From: Tannerellaceae bacterium
Lineage (GTDB): Bacteria; Bacteroidota; Bacteroidia; Bacteroidales; Tannerellaceae
NCBI GenBank assembly: GCA_031257015.1
Contig: JAIRPK010000032.1
Location: 1-64,000 of the forward strand
Length of the DNA stretch: 64,000 bases
Direction: 5' to 3'
In this document: piece after piece, positions 28,484 to 38,358 of the stretch
Layout of the letters: every line of letters begins with the position of its first letter
Numbering within the stretch: position 1 is the stretch's first letter
Position numbers and translations under genes: made by a program
The notes under the pieces: generated by a model
The model's database searches: none
What the model was told of the DNA's origin: nothing
Seen by the model: the letters and a program-made list of their open reading frames with translations, nothing else

Positions 28484-28782
28484 GGTTCATACCGTCCTCC
28501 CTCGTGGGATAATATGATTTTGATGCAGATCATGGTAGCCCACCTCGCAGGACAATATGTTTTTGACTCAGATCATACCATCCCACCATGTGGGACAACA
28601 TGTTTTCGATGCAGATCATGTTAGTCCACCATGTGGGACAATATGTTTTTAGTCCAGATCATACCCGCCCACCATGTGGGACAATATGTTTTCGATGCAG
28701 ATCAAGATATTCCACCTTGTGGGACGATATATTTTAATAGCGGATCAGGTTATCCCACCTTGTAGGACGATATATTCCGTTC
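28484..28782. repeat. 43-bp tandem hairpin array, orientation 1
   Basis: Seven units of 43 bp. Consensus order: TCCCAC-CWT-GTGGGA (6-bp stem, 3-nt loop), CAATATGTTTT, then a G/C-containing stretch ending CAGATCAT. The loop varies (CAT, CTT) while the stem is kept in most copies. The same unit, inverted, fills 42040-42400. Both arrays are entered from the left by GAGC(C)GGTTCATACCGTCCT. Short frames crossing the array are chance. Confidence 0.9.
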
Positions 28783-29290
28783 CAAAAGCAAGTCAGTATC
28801 CAAAATATACAATCATCTTCGACATTAACATTACAGAAGACGAACCTATCGGCATCAATCATACGAACAAAACCCCAATATGCCCCCCTCCACTGTTATG
28901 GCAATCTGCCATTCAAAAAACTTTGCAAACACAGGATACAATAGAGACGCCAACGGAAGAGGACAGCGCAATAAGCCTGTTCCAATCCGCCTCCACACCG
29001 GAACAACTCCTTGTCCAACGGAAAGAGCAGCAGCCCGCATGAGAGATGAATCCGCATCAGACTGATATTTAGCCGCCATCAGCCGACTGTTTCATTCTTC
29101 AGGAAGACGATAGTCGCCAATGTTCATGCGATTACCTTTATATTCTATTATTTTAAGAGATTCAGCTTATGCCAGAGGTTTTTCCAAGAATAGCGGCAAA
29201 GGCGATTGATGCTTTTATCGAATCATTCATAAGCGACGATTAATCCGTCCAAACCAGCAGAAATGGTGGCAGTTGATTTTGATTCATGAT
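28783..29290. other. gene-free spacer
   Basis: Between the 43-bp array and the stop of the glycosyltransferase. Short opposing frames exist but lack a start context, domain or codon signal. I see no promoter, RNA gene or clear terminator. Confidence 0.5.
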
Positions 29291-30880
29291 TCATTTTGAA
29301 TCGGATTGTGGTTCGTTGTTCGTGGCAAACTTTTGTTGGGCTTTTTCGCGGTCGAATTTCAGCATCCATGTAGGCGGATTATCGTATGAGAGCATTATCT
29401 TGAACAGTTCTTGATTCTTCTCTATTGCCGGATAAAGATAGAGGCTAGTGGAGGAGAAGCCCAAATTTTCCAGTACGACGTACTCCGTATTATTATCTAT
29501 CAATGCTTTGATTAATTCTTTATCGTTAGATGTGAAAGGATAAGACGTAACTCGGCTTTTGGCAAACATGTAGAACAGTTCGGGCTTCCTTGAGCAGACG
29601 ACTGTTCCCTTGGGATATTTGTCATGTACAGTCTCGGCCACCTTGATGAAATTGTGATAACCTGGATAATAGGGAGCCTTGTTCTCATTATGTAATAATT
29701 TTATTCCGGAGACAGAAGTTAAAATAAGCAATGACAATATCCACGGTGAGCAGGTTTTTCCTGTCCCAAACTTCTTCATCACTAAGTTCAGAGTAGTATA
29801 CAAACCAATAATTACTCCGACTTGAAGGACAGGCAGAAGAGCAGTGAGATAACGGTTCCCGCTAGGAGAGCTGAATATGGATATTATCCCCAGAGTACCC
29901 AGAAAATAGAAAACAAACAACCATTTATATTGCTTAAATCTCCAGAACCCGATAAAAATCAAAAGAACAAGAATAATCCCAACCACACATTCAAGTAAAC
30001 TTGCCGGCTTGAGATAATCTACATTCAAAAAAGGTGTTATGGAATTAGGCAAGGCTTGTGTTACAAGCATCTTTATTGTAGAGAAGAAACGGGCGATTAT
30101 TTCGCTTATCCCCAACTGACCATCTTCCGGTCTCCATGGATTAGCCATACTTATTGTATCCATATATCGCTCTTGTGGCAGACCTGCTAACTTATTCCTC
30201 ACCATCCATGGAACCAGGCAGAGTGCAAATCCGACTATGAATGCAAGCGTTTCTTTCCACCGCCTGGCAAAAGCGAAGTACATCACTATTGCGAATATTA
30301 AGGCTATGCCCTGCGTCCGAATATGGTAAGAGTAGGATGCAAAAAGAATTAGAAGATAGAAGTAACGGTCTTTATAAAAAAGTTTCTCCTTGTCCATTTT
30401 CATAATAGACCAAATAGCCAGTATGGAGAATAACAGGAAAGACATTTCACTCATCATCATTGTCGCAAAATCCAGAACGCGATAATTGATCATTCCTGCA
30501 GAAACAGCTACAAAAGCAAGAGAATAAGGCAAATTATTCTTTTTAAGCAAAAAGAACAAGATGAGAATGGAAGTAAGAAAGAACAACCCGTTTAATATCT
30601 TCTGTGGAACAATACCATCTGTAAAAATACGAACAGCGCACATCAGTAATGGATATCCGGGAGGAAAAATATTGATGGGATTATACTCGCCATCAGTAAT
30701 ATCTGCGTAGCCATGCCCTTGTACAATTGAAGTCGAGAGCATATAATACCTGCAATTGTCGCCGTTTGAATCCAGTTTGGAATCAAAGGTGTAGTTAAAT
30801 ACAAATATGAAGATAATGCACAGAGCAATCGTATATAACAATGAAGCAGAGGAAGTAAACAGGCGTTCTTTCATATTCAC
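29291..30880 (-). CDS. multi-spanning membrane glycosyltransferase (ArnT/PMT-like)
   Basis: 529 residues with about eleven hydrophobic segments. The first periplasmic loop after helix 1 has DSNGDNCRYYMLSTSIVQGH and later FPPGYPLL, the acidic-loop plus PPGYP arrangement of GT39/PMT_2/ArnT-type lipid-linked sugar transferases. A C-terminal periplasmic domain (about 410-529) follows. It probably moves a sugar from a polyprenyl phosphate to a lipid, glycan or protein in the periplasm; acceptor unknown. 7 bp behind korB, so possibly transcribed with korAB, though unrelated in function. Confidence 0.75.
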   Translation of the reverse strand: MNMKERLFTSSASLLYTIALCIIFIFVFNYTFDSKLDSNGDNCRYYMLSTSIVQGHGYADITDGEYNPINIFPPGYPLLMCAVRIFTDGIVPQKILNGLFFLTSILILFFLLKKNNLPYSLAFVAVSAGMINYRVLDFATMMMSEMSFLLFSILAIWSIMKMDKEKLFYKDRYFYLLILFASYSYHIRTQGIALIFAIVMYFAFARRWKETLAFIVGFALCLVPWMVRNKLAGLPQERYMDTISMANPWRPEDGQLGISEIIARFFSTIKMLVTQALPNSITPFLNVDYLKPASLLECVVGIILVLLIFIGFWRFKQYKWLFVFYFLGTLGIISIFSSPSGNRYLTALLPVLQVGVIIGLYTTLNLVMKKFGTGKTCSPWILSLLILTSVSGIKLLHNENKAPYYPGYHNFIKVAETVHDKYPKGTVVCSRKPELFYMFAKSRVTSYPFTSNDKELIKALIDNNTEYVVLENLGFSSTSLYLYPAIEKNQELFKIMLSYDNPPTWMLKFDREKAQQKFATNNEPQSDSK

Positions 30881-30887
30881 TTGTATT

Positions 30888-31910
30888 TTATTTAACCTCC
30901 CAAACTTCGCCCTTCATCAGCAAGTCATTGAGCTTGCGTATAGGATTCCGGGATTGAACCTCGGCTATTTGCTGCTCAATAGCGTCATCATATGTCGGAG
31001 CAGCTACATCACGGATAACACCGATAGCTGTCGGCATATCACCTTTCATAAGCGAAAGCATTAGATGAAGGGTTATATCTGGCTCGTGAGCGTCGTGGAC
31101 AAGAATATCATCATGCGTATAACCGTCATGACCGATAGTAACGACTTTTAGCTTCATTCCGTCAAGGATAAGACCTTTATCATTGTTTTTTCCAAACAGC
31201 ATCTTTTCACCATGACGGAGATATATTACACGATCAGCACGATACTCCTTGTCGGTAATTTGCTTATGAATGCCATCGTTAAAGATTACACAATTGACCA
31301 GAACCTCTACGACCGAAGTTCCCTTATGTATCGAAGCAAGTTTAAGAGTCTCCGCTGTGTTTTTAAGATCGACATCGATCGCGCGTGCAAAGAAATTACC
31401 GCGAGCGCCAATGGTCAACTCAGCAGGAATGAACGGATCTTCGACGGTGCCAAAAGGAGAACTTTTGGTTACGGTTCCTTTTTCAGTCGTCGGCGAGTAT
31501 TGCCCTTTGGTGAGGCCATATATTTTATTGTTGAACAGGACGATATTTATGTCAATATTCCTGCGCACAGCGTGAATGAAATGATTTCCACCTATTGCCA
31601 AAGCATCACCATCGCCAGTCATCAGCCATACGTTTAGAGACGGATTAGCCGTTTTTACTCCTGTTGCAATTGCAGCTCCACGTCCATGAATAGTATGGAA
31701 CCCATAAGTATTCATATAATATGGCAGGCGCGACGAACATCCAATACCTGAAATAACGGCGATGTTGTGCGGCTCTATTCCCTCTTCCGCCATTGCCTTG
31801 TATAAACAGTTAAGCACGGCATGATCACCACAGCCGGGACACCAGCGTACATACTGATCACTTTTATAATCTTTTGCTTCAAATCTTGTATCCATAATGA
31901 GTTTGTTCAA
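30888..31910 (-). CDS. korB: 2-oxoglutarate (2-oxoacid):ferredoxin oxidoreductase, beta subunit
   Basis: 340 residues. WCPGCGDH at 23-30 (Fe-S/ThDP-side cysteines), ThDP motif GDGDALAIGGNH at 99-110 followed by NNKIYGLTKGQYSPTT, as in KorB/OorB. Works with the upstream KorA to oxidise a 2-oxoacid, probably 2-oxoglutarate, with CoA and ferredoxin. ATG overlaps the korA stop by 4 bp. Confidence 0.92.
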   Translation of the reverse strand: MNKLIMDTRFEAKDYKSDQYVRWCPGCGDHAVLNCLYKAMAEEGIEPHNIAVISGIGCSSRLPYYMNTYGFHTIHGRGAAIATGVKTANPSLNVWLMTGDGDALAIGGNHFIHAVRRNIDINIVLFNNKIYGLTKGQYSPTTEKGTVTKSSPFGTVEDPFIPAELTIGARGNFFARAIDVDLKNTAETLKLASIHKGTSVVEVLVNCVIFNDGIHKQITDKEYRADRVIYLRHGEKMLFGKNNDKGLILDGMKLKVVTIGHDGYTHDDILVHDAHEPDITLHLMLSLMKGDMPTAIGVIRDVAAPTYDDAIEQQIAEVQSRNPIRKLNDLLMKGEVWEVK

Positions 31911-33766
31911 GCTTCTATTAGTTTAGTAAATTCTTCTACCAAGCGCGTCACGATGAACGGCTGGCCTTTAATACGGTTAAACCGGTATGGATTAAAATCG
32001 TCGATTTTGCTCCGCAGATAAGTCGCGAACTGTCCGCTGTTTTGTTCAGCAACAACTACTTTCTTGTATTTGCTCAACACAGCAGCAGTGTTTTTCGGCA
32101 GTGGACTGATAAATTTAAAATGCGCCAGCGCGACTTTTTTCCCGTTTCCGCGTAAAGTTTCCATCGCTTCGCACAAATGACCGTAAGTTCCACCCCAGCC
32201 AACAATCAGTATCTCGGCGTCTTCATCGCCAATTATCTCTAAGGGCGGAATAAAATTGGCTATTCTGTCTATCTTTTCCTGACGGGTCTTCACCATTTTT
32301 TGATGATTTAAAGGCTCTGTCGATATTGCACTTGAATCATAATCCTTTTCCAAACCTCCTATACGATGAGTAAAACCTTCCGTTCCTGGTATTGCCCAGT
32401 AACGAACTAGCGTTTCAGGGTCGCGACGATAGGCTTTCCAGAGTTCTTTCTCATTATTATAATATTCGGTTACGTATCGCGGTTTTATCTCCGGATATGT
32501 ATCAAGCTCAGGAATACGCCATGCTGATGAGCCGTTGGCAATAAACGAATCAGTCAGAAGAATAACAGGCGTCATATGCTCAAGGGCAATCTTTCCAGCC
32601 CAGAAAGCAGCATCAAAACAATCAGTTGGAGTAGCCGCAGCTATCACGACAACAGGACTCTCTCCATTCCGACCGTATAGGGCTTGCAGCAAATCAGTTT
32701 GTTCGCTCTTTGTAGGAAGCCCCGTCGATGGTCCGCCACGCTGAACATCTATTACTACTAATGGGAGTTCGGAAATAACCGCAAGGCCAATCGCTTCGCT
32801 CTTCAGGGCTAATCCGGGGCCAGACGTGGAAGTCGCAGCAAGAGCGCCCGCAAAACTGGCTCCGATTGATGTGCAAATTCCGGCAATTTCATCTTCAAAT
32901 TGAAGAGCTTTGACGCCGAACTCTTTGCGTGCGGATAACTCTTGCAATATATCCGTTGCGGGAGTAATCGGATAGCTGCCTAAAAACAGCTTGACGCCGG
33001 CTTTCTCTGCTGCGGCAAGAAGGCCATAAGAAGTAGCTTTATTACCGTTTATGTCTGTGTAAAAGCCGGGCACGGCCTTCTTGCTCTCAATCCTGTACGT
33101 GGAAACCTTGGCATGAATGTTATGACCATAATTATAGCCATCGGTCAAGGCTTTGATATTAGCTTTGGCGATAGCGGGCTTCTTGGCAAACTTATTTTGA
33201 AGCTGGTGCATCGCATCTTCCAGCGGACGCTCAAATAACCAGCAGACGAGACCCAGTGCAAACATATTTTTACAACGCAGAGCCGATTTGTTATCGAGTC
33301 CGAAATCAGCAAGGCCATCCCTGGTCATCGTTGAAATCGGAGCGGCCACGATCTGAACCCCTGTTAATCCCAGCTCCTTGAACGGGTCGCCGGTTGCGAA
33401 CTTAGCCTTGTCCAAGTCAGCTTTTTGGAATGAATCAGTGTCAATGATGACAATTGCGTGAGGCTTCAGGTTATTGACGTTTACTTTCAGTGCTGCCGGA
33501 TTCATTGCGACAAGCACATCGGCTTTATCGCCGGGAGTATATATCCCCCGTGACCCCAAATGTACCTGGTAGCCGGAGACGCCGCTTAAGGATCCCTGGG
33601 GCGCTCTTATCTCGGCAGGGAAATCCGGAAATGTAGAAATTTCATTTCCCAATATGGCAGACAAGTTTGAGAATATTGTGCCGGTTAATTGCATCCCGTC
33701 GCCGGAATCGCCCGAAAACCGAATTACAACTTTCTCCAATGGAATAATTTTTGTTTCTTCTATCAT
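31907..33766 (-). CDS. korA: 2-oxoglutarate (2-oxoacid):ferredoxin oxidoreductase, alpha/gamma fusion subunit
   Basis: 619 residues from the chosen start MIEETKIIPLEK. The N-terminal gamma domain begins VVIRFSGDSGDGMQLTG; the alpha domain follows from about residue 225 with FLGSYPITPATDILQELS, TSTSGPGLALKSEAIGLA and VQRGGPSTGLPTKSEQTD. A frame extends 195 nt further upstream but those residues are unlike the family and lie over the promoter. korA-korB-glycosyltransferase run together. Confidence 0.92.
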   Translation of the reverse strand: MIEETKIIPLEKVVIRFSGDSGDGMQLTGTIFSNLSAILGNEISTFPDFPAEIRAPQGSLSGVSGYQVHLGSRGIYTPGDKADVLVAMNPAALKVNVNNLKPHAIVIIDTDSFQKADLDKAKFATGDPFKELGLTGVQIVAAPISTMTRDGLADFGLDNKSALRCKNMFALGLVCWLFERPLEDAMHQLQNKFAKKPAIAKANIKALTDGYNYGHNIHAKVSTYRIESKKAVPGFYTDINGNKATSYGLLAAAEKAGVKLFLGSYPITPATDILQELSARKEFGVKALQFEDEIAGICTSIGASFAGALAATSTSGPGLALKSEAIGLAVISELPLVVIDVQRGGPSTGLPTKSEQTDLLQALYGRNGESPVVVIAAATPTDCFDAAFWAGKIALEHMTPVILLTDSFIANGSSAWRIPELDTYPEIKPRYVTEYYNNEKELWKAYRRDPETLVRYWAIPGTEGFTHRIGGLEKDYDSSAISTEPLNHQKMVKTRQEKIDRIANFIPPLEIIGDEDAEILIVGWGGTYGHLCEAMETLRGNGKKVALAHFKFISPLPKNTAAVLSKYKKVVVAEQNSGQFATYLRSKIDDFNPYRFNRIKGQPFIVTRLVEEFTKLIEA

Positions 33767-33814
33767 AATAAATAATTTAATTCTGACACGCTCATTTGTA
33801 AATATTTTTGCTTG

Positions 33815-33822
33815 CAAATGTA
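33815..33822 (-). promoter_or_regulatory. -7 box of korAB (TACATTTG)
   Basis: Minus-strand TACATTTG, a perfect TAnnTTTG, 48 bp upstream of the chosen korA ATG. It supports the internal start at 33766 over the longer frame. The -33 region is only T/A-rich. Confidence 0.5.
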
Positions 33823-34039
33823 TAAATATTATTGCCTTTTTAAATTGAGGATTGAGAATTTTAGGATTGAAGCAATCGTTTCGCCCGAAGCTCTCATGAA
33901 AGAACGAATATGATGATACTGCGTCCGCTTCGCTCCGAATTAAGAATACAGGATTGAACATTCAGGATTATGCTTAGCGCCCGCCGAGCTTAAGGCTGTC
34001 AGGCTAATTGTCCATTTCAAATTCTGATTCCTCAATCCA

Positions 34040-34400
34040 TCGTGCCGCCCGAAAGCTCCCCGGAGATTTCCCGGAAACTTTCGGGATTCTGAAATCCTTC
34101 ATGACGTCAGGAAAAATACTTTCGGACGGCACGAAAGCTTCCCGAAGCCGGGAAAAATACTTTCGGGCGACACGAAAGTTTCCCGAAGCCGGGAAAAATA
34201 CTTTCGGGCGACACGAAAGTTTCCCGGAGCCAGGAAAAATATTTTCGGGCGACACGAAAGTTTCCCGGAGCTGTGAAAAATACTTTCGGGATTCCGGAAA
34301 TTCTTCCCGACGTCAGGAAAAATGCTTTCGGGGTTCTGGAAATTCTTCCCGATGTCGGGAAAAATACCGTCGGGGTTCTGGAATGACTTCGGGAAACAGG
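34040..34400. repeat. 41-42-bp tandem array with two hairpins per unit
   Basis: About seven units. The consensus alternates hairpin 1, TTTCCCG-AAGC-CGGGAAA, with hairpin 2, ACTTTCG-GGCGACA-CGAAAGT, joined by AAAT. Some units replace GGCGACA with GATTCCG or GTTCTGG; a later copy has TTCCCGA-TG-TCGGGAA, another perfect stem. Lies in the gene-free stretch 33767-34662 between korA and the ilvC terminator. The frames crossing it are repeats of Ser/Arg/Gly and look non-coding. Confidence 0.88.
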
Positions 34401-34606
34401 AGTGGGAGAGGACAGGCAGGCGAAGGATTTTAATAAAAAAAGATTTGCGCCTTCATGCTTCCGTATATGTTCCCTGTTCTCAATTCGAGGCGAAGCGGCA
34501 TCGGTAGCTTCATGTTTATATTGACTTGAAGTGTTTCGCTGGGCTGTTTATCTGCTGCGCGTTGATGCCGGCGCAACTGTTCGGATTAACGGTCATGGAT
34601 ATAAAG

Positions 34607-34644
34607 AAAAAGTCCGCCGGGATTATGTAAGCCGACGGACTTTT
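34607..34644 (-). terminator. rho-independent terminator after ilvC
   Basis: Stem AAAAAGTCCGCCGG (34607-34620) with CCGACGGACTTTT (34632-34644), one internal mismatch, 11-nt loop; on the minus strand the hairpin is followed by a T run. 19 bp beyond the ilvC stop. Confidence 0.75.
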
Positions 34645-34662
34645 AAGTTTGAGGAGATTCGT

Positions 34663-35709
34663 TTAATTATTTTCCGGCCGGAGGCGTCGAACAACCGCTC
34701 CTGTCCTCCACATTTCACTGTTGCGGAGAGCGGCAAGTTCATCTTCGAGGCGTTCGCGATAATCCGGCTTGCTGTTAGTGTCTATTGAACGTTGAGCTTC
34801 TCTTCCGGAGGCTACTTCAGCATAAAGTTTTTCAAAAAGAGGCTTTGTTGCATCTCGGAAAGGCCCCATCCAGTCCAATGCTCCGCGCTGCGCTGTTGTG
34901 GAGCAGTTCGCGTACATCCAATCCATCCCGTTTTCGGCAAAGAGAGGCATGAGCGACTGTGTCAGCTCTTCGACTGTTTCGTTGAAGGCTTCCGAGGGGT
35001 CATGCCCGTTCTCGCGCAGCGTCTCGTACTGTGCCAGGAGCAATCCCTGTATAGCTCCCATGAGCGTACCGCGTTCGCCTGTCAGGTCGGAGTAAACTTC
35101 TTTTTTGAAAGTTGTTTCAAAAAGATAGCCGGAGCCGACGCCTATTCCGAGAGCTACGACCCGCTCCCATGCCCGGTTGGTTGCATCCTGAAAGATGGCG
35201 TAGCTGGAGTTCAAACCTCTCCCTTGCAGGAACATGCGGCGGAGGCTCGTTCCCGAACCTTTTGGAGCAACGAGGATGACATCAATGTCCTCCGGTGGAA
35301 TGATGTTTGTCCGCTCCTTGTAGGTTATTCCGAAGCCATGCGAGAAGTATAGCGCCTTTCCGGCTGTGAGCGCCGGCCTGATTCGCGGCCAGACTTCTAT
35401 TTGAGCTGCATCGGAGAGGAGATACTGTACAATTGTTCCGCGTTGAGCTGCTTCGTCAATATCAAACAATGTTTCTCCCGGTTTCCAGCCGTCCGTTATT
35501 GCTTTTTCCCAGGTTTTGCCGCCCTTGCGCTGACCGACGATAACGTTAAATCCGTTATCTCGCAGGTTAAGGCTTTGCCCCGGCCCCTGGACGCCATATC
35601 CTATGACTGCTATTGTTTCATCTTTCAATACTTCTTTAGCTTTTTCTAAAGGAAATTCATCGCGGGTCACAACATTTTCGTTAACGCCGCCAAAGTTTAG
35701 TGTTGCCAT
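34663..35709 (-). CDS. ilvC: ketol-acid reductoisomerase
   Basis: 348 residues. NADPH loop GYGVQGPGQS at 37-46, followed by VIVGQRKGGKTWEKA, the form with a short insertion typical of Bacteroidota IlvC; later FSHGFGITYKERTNI, VAPKGSGTSLR, and C-domain metal ligands in EVYSDLTGERGTLMGA and NETVEELTQSL. Second step of valine/isoleucine synthesis. 14 bp downstream of pdxT, so it appears to be the last gene of a pdxS-pdxT-ilvC transcript. Confidence 0.95.
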   Translation of the reverse strand: MATLNFGGVNENVVTRDEFPLEKAKEVLKDETIAVIGYGVQGPGQSLNLRDNGFNVIVGQRKGGKTWEKAITDGWKPGETLFDIDEAAQRGTIVQYLLSDAAQIEVWPRIRPALTAGKALYFSHGFGITYKERTNIIPPEDIDVILVAPKGSGTSLRRMFLQGRGLNSSYAIFQDATNRAWERVVALGIGVGSGYLFETTFKKEVYSDLTGERGTLMGAIQGLLLAQYETLRENGHDPSEAFNETVEELTQSLMPLFAENGMDWMYANCSTTAQRGALDWMGPFRDATKPLFEKLYAEVASGREAQRSIDTNSKPDYRERLEDELAALRNSEMWRTGAVVRRLRPENN

Positions 35710-35723
35710 TTCTTAATCTTATA

Positions 35724-36308
35724 TTATGTTCTGAAAACTATTTTTTCAATAAAATATTGATGAATCCGATTGTCTGTATTCAGTTCTGGATGAAAAGCCG
35801 TTGCCAGCATATTTCCCTGCCTGACGGCAACAATACGATCGTCAACAATAGACAGTACGCTCACTGTCGCGCCGGCCGATTCGACGAATGGGGCGCGAAT
35901 GAACGTCATCGGAACCATTCCCAGTTCCTGGAAGGGAGCATGAACAAAAAAGCTACCCAGTTGCCTTCCGTAAGCATTTCTTTTAACCGTTATGTCCATG
36001 ATTCCCAGGTGGACGGTCTGCGTCCCGGCAATTTTGCGTGCCAGGAGTATCATTCCGGCGCAGGTTGCAAAGACCGGCATCCCTCCGGAGATTATCGCTT
36101 TGAGGTCATTAAACATATCCAGGTCAGTCAGTAATTTGCTCATTGTCGTACTTTCTCCTCCTGGTAGTATCAGTCCGTCCGCTGGTTTTCGGAGATCATC
36201 TTTTTTCCGAATTTCAAAAGTTTCAGCTCCGAGAGCGTTCAGGGCGCGGATATGCTCAATGAATCCTCCCTGCAAGGCTAAAATGCCGATGATTACTTTT
36301 CTGTTCAA
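35724..36308 (-). CDS. pdxT: pyridoxal 5'-phosphate synthase glutaminase subunit
   Basis: 194 residues. GILALQGGFIEH, LILPGGESTTM, nucleophile Cys83 in ATCAGM, and catalytic His/Glu in AFHPEL near the C-terminus. Supplies ammonia to PdxS. 3 bp after pdxS. Confidence 0.95.
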   Translation of the reverse strand: MNRKVIIGILALQGGFIEHIRALNALGAETFEIRKKDDLRKPADGLILPGGESTTMSKLLTDLDMFNDLKAIISGGMPVFATCAGMILLARKIAGTQTVHLGIMDITVKRNAYGRQLGSFFVHAPFQELGMVPMTFIRAPFVESAGATVSVLSIVDDRIVAVRQGNMLATAFHPELNTDNRIHQYFIEKIVFRT

Positions 36309-36311
36309 GAC

Positions 36312-37187
36312 TTAGATGCCTCTTTCAGCCATTAATAATTGAATTTCATTCTCATTGATGCCGATCATGGCCTCGCCCAGGTCTTCGGATATTTCAGCGA
36401 GGACGTTCGGGTCGTTATAATTCGTCACCGCCTTAACGATAGCCTGTGCCCTCTTTGCCGGATTGCCCGATTTGAATATTCCGGAGCCGACAAAAACGCC
36501 TTCCGCCCCAAGTTGCATCATAAGAGCAGCATCGGCAGGGGTAGCTACTCCGCCTGCAGCGAAGTTAACCACGGGAAGCTTCCCTTTTTCCTGAACATAT
36601 TTCAGGAGTTCATAAGATACTTGAAGTTCTTTTGCGGTATAGAAAACTTCATCGTCCTTCATGCTTTGCAGGCGTCGGATTTCAGACATCATTGCACGCA
36701 TGTGGCGAACAGCCTGAACAACGTCGCCCGTGCCTGGTTCCCCTTTAGTTCTAATCATTGCAGCCCCTTCGGCAATTCGTCGTAGCGCCTCGCCCAGGTT
36801 CTTTGCCCCGCAGACAAAAGGAACTTTAAAACGATGCTTATCAACATGAAATTTGTCGTCCGCCGGGGACAATACTTCACTTTCGTCAATGAAGTCGATT
36901 TCAAGAGCTTCAAGGATTTGCGCCTCTACGAAATGCCCAATCCTGACCTTTGCCATCACCGGTATACTTACAGCAGTCTGAATCCCTTTTATCATCTTGG
37001 GGTCGCTCATACGCGAAACGCCACCTGCAGCACGTATGTCTGCCGGTATTCTTTCCAAGGCCATAACGGCAGCGGCTCCCGCCTCCTCTGCAATACGAGC
37101 CTGTTCAGGAGTAGAGACATCCATGATAACGCCGCCTTTTAGCATTTGAGCTAAATTTTTGTTCAGCTCATACCTGTTGTTTTCCAT
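36312..37187 (-). CDS. pdxS: pyridoxal 5'-phosphate synthase lyase subunit
   Basis: 291 residues from [10 protein letters not shown]; the frame runs 57 nt further up but the extra residues are not family-like and overlap the promoter. Asp23 in GGVIMDV, Lys80 in MAKVRIGHF and Lys148 in RTKGEPGTG are the catalytic positions of PdxS; ribose 5-phosphate, glyceraldehyde 3-phosphate and ammonia are combined to PLP. Confidence 0.95.
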   Translation of the reverse strand: MENNRYELNKNLAQMLKGGVIMDVSTPEQARIAEEAGAAAVMALERIPADIRAAGGVSRMSDPKMIKGIQTAVSIPVMAKVRIGHFVEAQILEALEIDFIDESEVLSPADDKFHVDKHRFKVPFVCGAKNLGEALRRIAEGAAMIRTKGEPGTGDVVQAVRHMRAMMSEIRRLQSMKDDEVFYTAKELQVSYELLKYVQEKGKLPVVNFAAGGVATPADAALMMQLGAEGVFVGSGIFKSGNPAKRAQAIVKAVTNYNDPNVLAEISEDLGEAMIGINENEIQLLMAERGI

Positions 37188-37221
37188 CTTATGTTTATTT
37201 GATTTGATATTTATTTCACGA

Positions 37222-37229
37222 CAAATATA
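37222..37229 (-). promoter_or_regulatory. -7 box of pdxST-ilvC (TATATTTG)
   Basis: Minus-strand TATATTTG, 34 bp upstream of the chosen pdxS start. Confidence 0.55.
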
Positions 37230-37414
37230 GAAAACTGTTTTCATTTACCTCCATTTCCCGACATTCCGACCACAAGCGCCCAATGATACATATCAATACC
37301 GTCAGTAAATCCCGAAAAGCATCCCTGGCATCAACTTTAACTCCGCGGAAGAATGAAGCCGTTCGGCATAGAAATGCAATCATAATCACCAGTTAATTAA
37401 CAGCCTATTATTTT

Positions 37415-37422
37415 TATCTTTG
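37415..37422 (+). promoter_or_regulatory. -7 box of the AraC-type regulator (TATCTTTG)
   Basis: TATCTTTG 33 bp upstream of the ATG at 37456; no clear -33 element. About 185 bp from the divergent pdxS box. Confidence 0.55.
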
Positions 37423-37455
37423 CCCACATAGCGAACTAAAAATGCAGTAAAAAAT

Positions 37456-38304
37456 ATGGAGACAAAAGACAATCTGGAACTAATACTATTAAACGTTGCA
37501 CGCAAGGTGCATGACGCCGATTGGAACTGGAAAGGAGTCAACAGCCCATTTGCGCGTATATACATGGTCGAATCAGGAACAGCAAAAGTCATCATGCCCG
37601 ATGGAGAACACATTATCGAACCAGGCCACCTTTACCTCATCCCCGCATTTGTTACACACAGTTATGAGAACAACAGCACTTTCACCCTCTACTATATTCA
37701 CATATACGACGAGTACAACATCTTCGACCGCCTGAACTTCCCGTTCAGCGTCCTGGCATATGATTCAGATACCACATTGATACAACGGCTTCTGGCCATC
37801 AATCCGGGTCGTGAACTAACGCGCTCCGACCCGGAAGCATACGATAACCTGCCGACCCTCATCCAATCCATTGCCCGCAATGAACAGCTTTACTTCTGTA
37901 CGCTTGTGGAGACAAAAGGAATACTGTTGCAATTGTTTTCGCGCTTCCTGGAGAAAGCCGAGTTCAAACAATCATCCATTGACAACCGCATACTGAAAAT
38001 AGTCCGCCACATCCGGGAAAATATCAATCGCAACATAGGGATAAACGAATTATCCACACTGTGCAACCTGAACAAAGACCATTTCATACGTCTTTTCAAG
38101 AAAGAAATGGACTGTACTCCGTTGCAATACATCAATCTAAAGAAAATCGAACGTGCGCAACTCATGCTCATCATTAGTCACAAGTCCATCAAAGATATTT
38201 CCTACGCCCTGGGCTTCGACAATATTTCCTACTTCTACCGCCTTTTCCGCCGAATAACAGGTTTATCGCCACGGCAATATAAACTGTATCGCCACCGGGT
38301 ATAA
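37456..38304 (+). CDS. AraC-family transcriptional regulator
   Basis: 282 residues. N-terminal cupin-like sensor (about 15-95, with MPDGEHIIEPGHLYLIPAF) and a C-terminal AraC/XylS double helix-turn-helix (about 185-280: ENINRNIGINELSTLCNLN, DHFIRLFKKEMDCTPLQYI, second helix pair IKDISYALGFDNISYFYRLF, then GLSPRQY). Sugar-responsive regulators have this layout. The convergent downstream pair encodes a phosphoesterase and a GH116 glycosidase, possible targets, by inference only. Confidence 0.88.
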   Translation: METKDNLELILLNVARKVHDADWNWKGVNSPFARIYMVESGTAKVIMPDGEHIIEPGHLYLIPAFVTHSYENNSTFTLYYIHIYDEYNIFDRLNFPFSVLAYDSDTTLIQRLLAINPGRELTRSDPEAYDNLPTLIQSIARNEQLYFCTLVETKGILLQLFSRFLEKAEFKQSSIDNRILKIVRHIRENINRNIGINELSTLCNLNKDHFIRLFKKEMDCTPLQYINLKKIERAQLMLIISHKSIKDISYALGFDNISYFYRLFRRITGLSPRQYKLYRHRV

Positions 38305-38308
38305 GAAA

Positions 38309-38332
38309 AGCCGGCTCATACAGGGCCGGCCT
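38309..38332. terminator. possible terminator between convergent genes
   Basis: GCCGGC (38310-38315) and GCCGGC (38325-38330) form a GC-rich stem with a 9-nt loop between the AraC gene stop and the phosphoesterase stop. The plus side lacks a T run; on the minus side the hairpin is followed by TTTTCTTAT. Weak. Confidence 0.35.
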
Positions 38333-38358
38333 CCATGGAATACACTTGCAATTCCAAT

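Noticed and set aside
28674..29042. Plus-strand ORF of 122 codons starting inside the 43-bp array
   Set aside because: It begins in repeat units, has no promoter or domain, and an opposing frame of similar quality exists; chance.
33767..33961. 65-residue N-terminal extension of KorA
   Set aside because: Residues are not family-like and the segment contains the TACATTTG box.
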